From Candidatus Bathyarchaeota archaeon (lineage in GTDB: Archaea > Thermoproteota > Bathyarchaeia > TCS64), in contig PBSW01000019.1 of the NCBI GenBank assembly GCA_002726865.1, positions 1-56,815 of the forward strand: 56,815 nucleotides of DNA, given 5' to 3'. The notes under the pieces are model-generated. The model worked only from the letters and a program-made list of their open reading frames with translations. It was not told the origin of the DNA and did not search any database. This document shows, piece after piece, positions 8,395 to 15,188 of this stretch (the stretch's first letter is position 1; each line of letters opens with the position of its first letter). Both the position numbers and the translations under genes were made by a program.

Positions 8395-9672
8395 ATGGAT
8401 TGCGACATCCTCGTCATTGGCGCGGGTATCCTGGGGTTGAGCACGGCTTACCATGCAAAGTTAGCGAATCCGGGTAGCAGAGTCACTGTGGTGGACCGGT
8501 TCGGGGGGCCCGGCCAGGGAAACAGCGCTAAGAGTGAGGGAGGGTTCCGGAATCTATTTACATCTGAGACAAATTTTCTCCTGGCTGATTCCACCATTGA
8601 TTGGATGTTGCATCTAGAGGGGAATCTGGATCACCATGTCGGAGTGTCACGGATCGGATACCTGTTTCTTTTGAGCGAGAAGCAGTACTCGGAGCAGAGA
8701 AGGGCGTGGGACAGGATCGGAACCCGAGCGGAGATACAGGTCCTAGAACGTGAGGAGCTAGAAAAGCGGATTCCCGCCCTTGTCACTCAGTTTGAGGAGG
8801 ACGATGAGGCGGAGCTCATGGGGATCAGGGACATTGAGTACGGGGTATTAGGGGAAAAGTGCGGAACAGTAAATGCGGACGCGTTTACCCGGGCCTATGA
8901 GAAGCTTTTCTTAGGACTAGGAGGGGAGGTCCAATACGGGACGGAGGTGACAGATCTAGTAGTGAAGCCTAAACTGGAACTGAAGATCCCGGGGGAGCCA
9001 TTCGTCTGGCAGGACGCCCAGATCAAAGGGGTCAAAACGAATAGAGGCGCAATAGAGGCGGAGACCACAGTGGTTGCGGCGGGAGTCTGGTCGAGCATGC
9101 TCATGGATCCCATCGGTGTGGAATCCCATATGAGGCCTAAGAAGAGGCAGATCTTCGCGTTCAAAGACCCGAGACTGGGACCCCTTTTCCACGTAGAAGG
9201 GCTAAACAAATACGGGTCAATGCCCCTTACGGTTCTGCCTAAGTCTAACATACTCTTTAGGCCAGAGTTGAGCGAGGGAAGCATTTGGATGGCATGTGCC
9301 GACGATTTAGGGCGGGGTTTCAGGTTGGAGGACAACCCCCAGGCTGAGGAGGATTATTACACAGATGGTGTATATCACGTGCTGGCTAAGTATTTCCCGT
9401 GTTTTAAGGACCTGAGGCCTATGAACAGTTGGGCAGGTCAGTACGCGATTAATGGGTTTGACGAGCTGCCGGTGGTGAAATCGATCCCAGGGATGATCTA
9501 CGTGGGAGCAGCTAGCGGGAGCGGAATCATGAAATCCGACGCGATTGGGAGGATAGCTGCCGCACTATATGCTAAGGAGGAAAAGGCGGAGCTGTTCGGG
9601 GGGCGCAAATTCCGGGCCTCTGATTTAGGCATTAATAATCGGCAGGCGGAACGGGAGACCCTGATCATCTAA
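8395..9672 (+). CDS. FAD-dependent oxidoreductase, DAO/sarcosine oxidase family (copy 1)
   Basis: The protein of about 425 residues starts MDCDILVIGAGILGLS, a dinucleotide-binding GxGxxG motif for FAD, and continues with the DadA/sarcosine-oxidase pattern (GPGQGNSAKSEGGFR; VVAAGVWS; WAGQYAINGFDELPVV; GAASGSGIMKSDAIGR). Such enzymes oxidise the C-N bond of amino acids or N-methylated amines; the substrate here is unknown. A close paralogue lies at 36346-37620 and begins with the same MDCDILVIGAGI. The start at 8395 is supported by the paralogue and by the TATA position; a GTG at 8374 would add seven residues. There are no sarcosine-oxidase subunit genes nearby. Confidence 0.85.
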   Translation: MDCDILVIGAGILGLSTAYHAKLANPGSRVTVVDRFGGPGQGNSAKSEGGFRNLFTSETNFLLADSTIDWMLHLEGNLDHHVGVSRIGYLFLLSEKQYSEQRRAWDRIGTRAEIQVLEREELEKRIPALVTQFEEDDEAELMGIRDIEYGVLGEKCGTVNADAFTRAYEKLFLGLGGEVQYGTEVTDLVVKPKLELKIPGEPFVWQDAQIKGVKTNRGAIEAETTVVAAGVWSSMLMDPIGVESHMRPKKRQIFAFKDPRLGPLFHVEGLNKYGSMPLTVLPKSNILFRPELSEGSIWMACADDLGRGFRLEDNPQAEEDYYTDGVYHVLAKYFPCFKDLRPMNSWAGQYAINGFDELPVVKSIPGMIYVGAASGSGIMKSDAIGRIAAALYAKEEKAELFGGRKFRASDLGINNRQAERETLII

Positions 9673-10001
9673 AGATCCCAGTTCTTAAGGCCGTTGATAA
9701 TACCCTCAATAAAATTGTAGACTGTTCCAGAGCTATATTCCTCGGGTCTTTGTCGGTGAGATATAATGCGATTCCTGATGCACCCGCAGAAGGATGATCA
9801 AAAATCATCTCCAAGGCTTCGTCCACCCAATTGCTGGGGAGGCTATCAGCTACAGAAGGCTATAGCATAGGACCTCTTGTGGGTTAGAGTGTCCATATCT
9901 ATGTGTACATATGTGGTTTCTGTGGGGGTAACCAGACAAATTATCTCGAGATCATTTACTAGGAGGGGGTCCCTAATGTACTTAGTGATGATATATGACA
10001 C
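9665..10001 (-). pseudogene. Frameshifted small gene of unknown function
   Basis: From a GTG at 10001 the minus strand encodes a protein-like frame (starts SYIITKYIRDPLLV, then TPTETTYVHIDMDTL) that stops near 9846. About one base out of frame it continues as SVADSLPSNWVDEALEMIF, ASGIALYLTDKDPRN and ILLRVLSTAL to a TGA at 9665-9667. The total length of 337 bases is 3n+1, so one extra base around 9850-9860 would explain it. Both halves look like real coding sequence; the joined product would be about 111 residues. I recognise no family. The end overlaps the convergent oxidoreductase by eight bases. Confidence 0.5.
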
Positions 10002-10023
10002 CTGTGAGGTCAAGGGTCTCCGG

Positions 10024-10035
10024 CTCGCGCGCGAG
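10024..10035. repeat. CG palindrome between divergent promoters
   Basis: CTCGCGCGCGAG is a perfect 12-base palindrome. It lies 4 bases before CTTTTATTAT (10039-10048), the TATA box of the winged-helix gene, and on the other side about 20 bases before the GTG of the frameshifted gene. The same 10-base core TCGCGCGCGA occurs at 45112-45121. Confidence 0.6.
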
Positions 10036-10084
10036 GAACTTTTATTATCCTCCGTCTGATCATTCAAAGTGTTAAGGTGATTTA

Positions 10085-10267
10085 ATGAGTGAGCAAGCTG
10101 TAGCGGTTCTCCAGACAATGAAAGACGCCGGAAAGCCCATGCGCCCTGGTGAGGTCGCCAAGGCTTTGGGCATTGAGAGCAAGGAAGTCTCTAAAGCCAT
10201 AAAAGTCCTCAAGAAAGACGGTAAGGTCCATTCCCCAAAGAGATGCTATTACGCCCCAACTGAGTAA
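10085..10267 (+). CDS. Small winged-helix DNA-binding protein
   Basis: The 60-residue protein consists of one winged helix-turn-helix: helix 1 (AVAVLQTMKDAG), helix 2 (PGEVAKAL), recognition helix (ESKEVSKAIKVLKKDG), then a short beta wing (KVHSPKRCYYAP). Small stand-alone domains of this kind are common in archaea as transcription or chromatin factors. A TATA box (10039-10048) and the 12-base CG palindrome precede it, and a T-rich terminator follows directly. No ligand-binding domain is present. Confidence 0.75.
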   Translation: MSEQAVAVLQTMKDAGKPMRPGEVAKALGIESKEVSKAIKVLKKDGKVHSPKRCYYAPTE

Positions 10268-10283
10268 GTGGGAAAAAGGACCC

Positions 10284-10302
10284 TTTTTTTATTATTTTTA
10301 TT
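10284..10302 (+). terminator. T-rich terminator after the winged-helix gene
   Basis: A run of seven T followed by ATTATTTTTATT begins 17 bases after the stop codon. Archaeal polymerase stops at such U-rich stretches. Confidence 0.55.
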
Positions 10303-10489
10303 AGTACAGCGCGCGAAAGGCAAAGTGCCTCAGACCCTATCATTCAGACAGAGCCTACACACAGATGGGGGCAACACACATATGGGAAAACATCTATGCC
10401 TGAAAGTTAGCAATATTATCATAAAGACGATGTTTTTTAAGAATTTCCTAGGCCAATAAACATCGATTTCACGCGCGAGAGTGAACCAA

Positions 10490-10929
10490 ATGAATGAGAA
10501 ACTACAATCCATTTTGTCATTCATAGTAAAGATGAAAGATCCCCTTGAAAACGAGATTAAACTTGCAATTATAATGTCGATATTAGACATTCTTGACGCG
10601 AGTGGAAACCATCATCGTAAAGGTCATGGCGAACATAGAGCTGATGATTGTATTCACCTCAGCAAACGCGGTCTTCATTAATGGGCTTTTCCTGGTAAAC
10701 TCGGACATATCAGATTAGTCCCCTAAGCGCTTTTATCGATTTATTCATCGTCTTGTTCTGAGGCATAACCATATTCGGCGCATTACTATACATCGCCACC
10801 TGTTGCATGAGAATCTGAGAACCGATCCCCCTGTCGACCGAGACCTCTCTCATCTACTCTAGGTTCAATCTAATCCTCGCATACGCTGCGCTGCTCATAG
10901 GGGGGAGAAAACTCCTTGCTGTGGAGTAA
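10490..10929 (+). pseudogene. Decayed membrane-protein gene
   Basis: An ATG at 10490 opens a plausible frame (MNEKLQSILSFIVKMKDPL, then IKLAIIMSILDILD). It continues out of frame from about 10608 as IIVKVMANIELMIVF and VFINGLFLVNSDI, and out of frame again from about 10728 as AFIDLFIVLF and IFGALLYIATCC, broken by two TGA codons, ending LILAYAALLIGGRKLLAVE with TAA at 10927. Three or four hydrophobic helices can be read. The series of hydrophobic segments joined by shifts and stops indicates an inactivated gene of about 145 codons. The family is unknown. The 10303-10489 flank holds CG elements at 10308 and 10471 and nothing else. Confidence 0.42.
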
Positions 10930-10952
10930 TAAATTTCAATTGAGTGTGCAGA

Positions 10953-10964
10953 TTTTTATTTATT
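10953..10964 (+). promoter_or_regulatory. TATA element of the phosphoribosyltransferase gene
   Basis: TTTTTATTTATT lies 18-29 bases before the GTG at 10982, consistent with a leaderless transcript. Confidence 0.45.
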
Positions 10965-10981
10965 AGAGTCATTATTTCACC

Positions 10982-11593
10982 GTGTCAAGCAAATTCGATT
11001 GCCAAGTTATGGATTGGTACAGATTCCAGCTTCTCGCAGAGAAGACCGCCCGGAAGGTTGTAGACTCCGGTTACAAACCGGACATAATCGTGGGGCTTGC
11101 CCGGGGGGGCTGGGTCCTTAGCAGGGTCCTCTGTGATTATCTCGGCGTCAAGGACCTTGTGAGCCTCAAGGTGGAGCACTGGGGGGTCACAGCGACCCCT
11201 GATGGGAAAGCCCGTATCAAGTACCCCTTTAACATTGACCTCTCCGGCTACAAGGTGCTGGTGGTGGATGATATCACAGATACTGGGCTCAGCATGATCG
11301 CCGCTATGAGCTATGTTAACACCCTGAATCCCCTGGGGGTAAAGACCGCTACGCTCCAACATATTACCGGCTCCCAATTCACCCCAGACTACTTTGGAGA
11401 AAAGATCAGCTGGTGCTGGGTGATCTTTCCCTGGAACTACATCGAGGACATATCCAATATCATCATGAAAATAGATAAAAACGGAGTCACTGACTCGGAG
11501 ATTGCAGAGCGACTCAAATCAGACCATAAAATTGAGGCAAACCAGGGAGAGATAAAGAGGATTCGCGATGAGATAAGGAGGAGAAACAAATAA
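10982..11593 (+). CDS. Purine-type phosphoribosyltransferase
   Basis: The type I PRTase fold is shown by the PRPP loop VLVVDDITDTG (residues 92-102) and the upstream GLARGGW (38-44) that binds pyrophosphate. Family members transfer phosphoribose from PRPP to hypoxanthine, xanthine or guanine; archaeal homologues are often annotated as XGPRT. The 203-residue length exceeds the catalytic domain; the last 45 residues (GVTDSEIAERLKS...) look like an extra helical tail. It starts with GTG at the expected distance from a TATA element. bpsA starts 52 bases downstream, so co-transcription is possible. Confidence 0.82.
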   Translation: MSSKFDCQVMDWYRFQLLAEKTARKVVDSGYKPDIIVGLARGGWVLSRVLCDYLGVKDLVSLKVEHWGVTATPDGKARIKYPFNIDLSGYKVLVVDDITDTGLSMIAAMSYVNTLNPLGVKTATLQHITGSQFTPDYFGEKISWCWVIFPWNYIEDISNIIMKIDKNGVTDSEIAERLKSDHKIEANQGEIKRIRDEIRRRNK

Positions 11594-11645
11594 CGAGGCT
11601 TATGATGGCTCTTCACGAATTTTATATGGGGCCTGCCGTTCGGAG

Positions 11646-12806
11646 GTGCAGAAAATAGGCTCCTCCAGCTATGCACCACCTGAGGACTTTCTCCGAAAAC
11701 TAGCAGAAAAGATGAGGTTAAAAGAGGGTGAGGAGGCCATAAGGCGAGTTCTCAGGGAGATCCATCACAGAGGCAAGGTGGGTACCAAGGACATCGCAAG
11801 GGCCACGAGGCTCCCTACCCCCGTCACCGCAGCAATTCGCAGGGAACTCGAGAAAGCGGGACTAGTCGCCAGAAAAGGTGGGGCGATCCTCACAGTGACG
11901 GGAAAAGAGTTCGTCGAGGTGGTACTGGGCATGGTAGCGAAAACAAAGGAGACGAACGACTCGCAGGAGATCGCTCCTGAGTACGAACCGATCTTGGAAA
12001 AAATCCGGGAGGCATCATCCAGACGGCCAAATGCCAACCCCAAATTGGATCAGACCCACGCCACTCCTGAAACAGCCCTGCGGAGGGCTCTTTACATGCT
12101 TGATGGGGGAAACCTTGCAGGGAGGAACGTCCTCTTCCTAGGGGACGATGATCTGGTATCGGTGGCAGCGGGCCTTCTTAGGGTGACAAAGGGGATCACT
12201 GTTGTAGACATTGACGGCAGACTCCTCGAGACCATCATGGGGGTCTCCAAGGAGGAGGGACTTAGCATCCAGTGTGTACTCCACGACCTGAGGGAGCCCC
12301 TACCAGAGTCGCTTAGGGGAGCCTTTGATACTTTCCTAACCGATCCTCCTTATACCATCCCAGGGTTAGAACTCTTCATCTCCCGGGGCATCCAGGCGCT
12401 CAGGTGGCGGAAGACATCGATCGCCTATATGGCCTATCCTGACAAGCCTCCTCTGGAGATGCTTAAAGCCCACGGGACCTTAAACTGGATGGGACTCTAC
12501 GTCGACGAGATCATCCCTCGGTTTAACATCTATTTAGGAGCTGAAATACTGGCCAATACCACATCAATGTTCCGGCTCGTGGTCACTGGGGAGGCAAGAC
12601 CAGTCATTACAGGCCCATTCCAAGGAGGTATATATACGGGGGAACTAAAGCCCACGATCCGGGTGTACAGGTGCCGGTGTGGGAAAGCGATAGTGGTGGG
12701 TTCATCGACGGGTTTCACAACTATTGAGGAACTCAAGGCGGGGGGCTGCCCAAAATGTAGAAGGAGAGAGGGATTCAGGCTCTCCGAGAAGCAGCGAGCC
12801 GATTGA
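11646..12806 (+). CDS. bpsA: N4-bis(aminopropyl)spermidine synthase (branched polyamine synthase)
   Basis: BpsA adds two aminopropyl groups from decarboxylated S-adenosylmethionine to the N4 of spermidine. The 386-residue protein has an N-terminal winged helix (about 15-90), a Rossmann aminopropyltransferase core with GDDDLVS (166-172) and DPPYT (233-237), and a C-terminal zinc ribbon (CRCGKA...CPKC). This domain set matches characterised archaeal BpsA. The start codon is GTG. The speD homologue begins 56 bases downstream and mtnP lies beyond it on the opposite strand, so the three form a polyamine neighbourhood. BpsA is best known from thermophiles, a hint about lifestyle only. Confidence 0.88.
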   Translation: MQKIGSSSYAPPEDFLRKLAEKMRLKEGEEAIRRVLREIHHRGKVGTKDIARATRLPTPVTAAIRRELEKAGLVARKGGAILTVTGKEFVEVVLGMVAKTKETNDSQEIAPEYEPILEKIREASSRRPNANPKLDQTHATPETALRRALYMLDGGNLAGRNVLFLGDDDLVSVAAGLLRVTKGITVVDIDGRLLETIMGVSKEEGLSIQCVLHDLREPLPESLRGAFDTFLTDPPYTIPGLELFISRGIQALRWRKTSIAYMAYPDKPPLEMLKAHGTLNWMGLYVDEIIPRFNIYLGAEILANTTSMFRLVVTGEARPVITGPFQGGIYTGELKPTIRVYRCRCGKAIVVGSSTGFTTIEELKAGGCPKCRRREGFRLSEKQRAD

Positions 12807-12862
12807 GGCTATCGGTAAATCACCGTAAAGCCAAATAGAGGGTATAAAGTATAAAATCGAAG

Positions 12863-13216
12863 ATGCTCAGGATAAAACAGCTCTTGGTGGACCTGTACGG
12901 TTGCAAGGCCGACCTCAATGACGACAAGTTTCTTGTTAATATACTGGAGAAGGCCGCAGTGAAGGCAGGCTCCACTGTTGTGGATCAGCTTGTCTACAAG
13001 TTCCATCCTGTCGGGGTTAGTGTCTTCCTTATCCTTGCTGAGACCCACATCTCCATTCAGACCTGGCCTGAGCACGGCTATGCTGCCGTGGATATCTTCA
13101 TCTGCGGGGAGGGGAAATCCCCATCTGCGGCCTGGGAACTTATCAAGAAGAGACTCATGCCTGGATCCTTTGAGATTAAAGAGATAACAAGATCCATCGG
13201 TGATGACAGAGGATAG
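12863..13216 (+). CDS. speD: SpeD family (S-adenosylmethionine decarboxylase homologue) lacking the pyruvoyl serine
   Basis: The 117-residue protein aligns over its whole length with small prokaryotic SpeD proenzymes. These self-cleave between Glu and Ser to create a pyruvoyl cofactor. Here the cleavage site reads LAETHISIQTWPE: the serine is Thr61 (codon ACC) and the downstream His (His68 in the Thermotoga enzyme) is Gln66. The cysteine of FICG (Cys81) is kept. Processing and decarboxylation by the normal route are therefore doubtful; it might make a ketobutyryl group, act as a regulatory partner, or have another substrate. Position after bpsA points to polyamines. It ends with TAG, overlapped by another short frame. 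Confidence 0.82.
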   Translation: MLRIKQLLVDLYGCKADLNDDKFLVNILEKAAVKAGSTVVDQLVYKFHPVGVSVFLILAETHISIQTWPEHGYAAVDIFICGEGKSPSAAWELIKKRLMPGSFEIKEITRSIGDDRG

Positions 13217-13301
13217 ATTTCCAGGGCTTTTAGAATTGGGAGAATTACCGCTTGGACTTTTCACGCTCCTAGTTGTGGAGAAACAGTTTCTTGAACCATA
13301 G
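13203..13301 (+). other. Possible short coupled reading frame after speD
   Basis: An ATG overlapping the end of speD opens a 32-codon frame (MTEDRFPGLLELGELPLGLF, then TLLVVEKQFLEP) that ends at TAG. The same frame continues for 33 codons to TAA at 13401-13403. The hydrophobic-amphipathic pattern is protein-like and the overlap with the speD stop would allow coupled translation, but the size is too small to exclude chance. The remainder to 13560 shows one CG element (13522-13530) and a TATA-like TATATG with no gene behind it. Confidence 0.2.
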
Positions 13302-13560
13302 GTTGGATTTTTCCTCACTCAACGTGAACCTGTTATTATCAAACCTCCCCACCGGTATAGGGAGAAGGACACCACTACCGCCTCTTCTTGTCCATTAAAA
13401 TAAAAACATCATTCCAGTCAAGCAGCCTTATCTTCAACCTACTATAGGCCTAGTCAACGCTCCATTTCTCAGCGTTCTTGGGTATAACTGCCTTCTTTAG
13501 CTCAAAGGGAGATGGGGACTTTCGCGCGCAAGTTGATATATGAGAGGCAGTTGCTTCGGG

Positions 13561-14355
13561 TCATAGGACCGCATACTTCATCGCCTCACCACATCTGCAC
13601 TCCCGCTCAGCTGGAATCCCAGGCAGAGCCTCCATGAACAGTCCCTTAAAATTCGCAGAGTTAGCGTGGAGAGTCTCAAGGACCTCCTGGGTAGAAACCG
13701 GCTTCTCAGCCCACACATCGTAGTCGGTCACCATCGCGACGGAAACGTAGCAGATCTCTGCCTCCCGAGCTAGGATACACTCGGGATACATAGTCATACC
13801 GATGATCTCGGCGCCCCACTGCCTGAAAAGACGGGACTCTGCCCGAGTGGAGAACCGGGGTCCATTGACACAAACATAAGTCCCAGTGGGGTGAACCGGG
13901 AACCCAAGCCTCCTAGCCTGGTCGACGAAGTGGTCATGGAGCTGGGGGCAAACTGGGTCTGCGCTAGAGACGTGAGCAACCATGCCTTTGTCATAGAATG
14001 TATCTGGGCGGGCCTTGGTACGATCAATGAACTGATCCGTGATCACAAAGTCCCCCGGGGCATAATCCTCTTTCAAACTACCAACGGCAGACGAGGCGAC
14101 GATCCTTTCAACCCCTAGCTCTTTCATAGTCCAGATGTTGGCTCTGGCGTTGATCCCATGAGGGGGAATCTGGTGATCTCTGCCGTGGCGGGGAATGAAA
14201 GCAACGCGCCTATCCTGATAGATGCCTAAGGTTATGAGATCACTTGGGGGGCCGTAAGGGGTATAGACCTCTATCGACTGGGCGTCCTCTATGACATCAG
14301 GGTCGTAGACACCAGTCCCCCCAATGACGCCGATCTCTGCAGAATATTTTAACAT
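13561..14355 (-). CDS. mtnP: S-methyl-5'-thioadenosine phosphorylase
   Basis: Splits methylthioadenosine, the by-product of aminopropyl transfer, to adenine and methylthioribose-1-phosphate. Family features are GVIGGTGVYD at the N-terminus (phosphate binding), IPRHGRDH, SSAVGSL, NGPRFSTRAES and GMTMYPECILAREAEICY with the VTDYD that contacts the adenine. These match archaeal MTAP rather than PNP. A second start, GTG at 14367, is in frame and adds four residues; I prefer the ATG at 14355. Its convergent placement next to bpsA and speD fits a salvage role for polyamine synthesis. Confidence 0.9.
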   Translation of the reverse strand: MLKYSAEIGVIGGTGVYDPDVIEDAQSIEVYTPYGPPSDLITLGIYQDRRVAFIPRHGRDHQIPPHGINARANIWTMKELGVERIVASSAVGSLKEDYAPGDFVITDQFIDRTKARPDTFYDKGMVAHVSSADPVCPQLHDHFVDQARRLGFPVHPTGTYVCVNGPRFSTRAESRLFRQWGAEIIGMTMYPECILAREAEICYVSVAMVTDYDVWAEKPVSTQEVLETLHANSANFKGLFMEALPGIPAERECRCGEAMKYAVL

Positions 14356-14492
14356 AGCTATTAACACCGTGATTATTAGGGGAAAGTCAGGTTAAGGTTT
14401 TTTCTTTGATTGATTTTTGGAACATTTTAGAGGGAAAACCGTTCCATTAATTGATTTCCGGTACCAAATTGTAAGCAGGAGGTATCCCTGAG

Positions 14493-14510
14493 TCACCCTC
14501 GGCAGGGTGA
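14493..14510. repeat. Hairpin TCACCCT-CGGC-AGGGTGA
   Basis: Perfect 7-bp stem with a 4-base loop. It may be part of a structured RNA or an operator. Confidence 0.4.
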
Positions 14511-14539
14511 TCCACACGTACTTTAGGGGAACTTTATCA

Positions 14540-14564
14540 GGTCTGACCCCTTCGGCCTCAGACC
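14540..14564. repeat. Hairpin GGTCTGA...TCAGACC
   Basis: Perfect 7-bp stem around CCCCTTCGGCC, in which CC and GG can extend the pairing. It lies 30 bases after the hairpin at 14493. Confidence 0.4.
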
Positions 14565-15188
14565 CATCTTTACCGAGTAACAGGGGCTTAGTTATGAGAT
14601 GGCGGAGACCCTTTATAGCTTCACAATAGCTGAGACCTCCCCACTAAGAAGTCGGGATCGCTAAGGGTCAGGGGAACTGCACCTGAACCACTAGATTCTC
14701 CCTTATGTCCCTCATATACGGGAACCTAATGGACGCGTTGAAATACTACTAAGTTTAGAACTTTATTGTCCTAAAAGTTAGTATGATCAACGTTCTGTTG
14801 TTTGTTTTCTTGACTATTGAGACACACAGTGGAGATGGCATCCCCGGGGATTAGCAGCCTAGAAGACGATGAGAGGAGGCTTCTTCCTTGAGGACCTTAG
14901 TAGACCTAGAAGTAAACCATTTAACACGATAAAAAAAAGAGGTAGCGCGCGAAAAGGTCATTTCTATTCGAAAAGGAGAGGAAAACTCGTAGGAAGTGAT
15001 TCCTAAACGAGTACGAAAATCTAAAGGAATGACCCCCCACAAAGCCTTTTTCATCATATTCATTATTTTGTTTAAAAAACAAGTTGGAATTAACACAAGA
15101 AATATCAATCCGCTCATTGTATCAACTTCAGCACAAATAGAGGTGTATTAAACTCAAATCGAATAATAAAGGAGGGCATAAATACCCC

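Larger units (their letters stand above)
14368..15188. other. Long intergenic stretch with hairpins
   Basis: No complete gene is seen. Two strong hairpins lie 30 bases apart at 14493-14510 and 14540-14564. On the minus strand about 14395-14640 an open frame without a start (GLSYCEAIKGLRHLITK, LPRVTQGYLLLTIW) ends in TAA and is preceded by in-frame TAG and TGA, so a decayed gene is an alternative. An 88-codon minus frame at 14851-15117 has no family features. A CG element, AGCGCGCGAAAAGG, lies at 14944-14957, and AATAATAAAGG at 15161-15171 is a likely TATA region for metS. Confidence 0.4.

Noticed and set aside
12809..13318. Minus-strand frame of 169 codons opposite speD
   Set aside because: It lies opposite the clear speD gene and has no family features.
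14851..15117. Minus-strand frame of 88 codons
   Set aside because: No motif, AT-rich random composition, and no promoter of its own could be placed.
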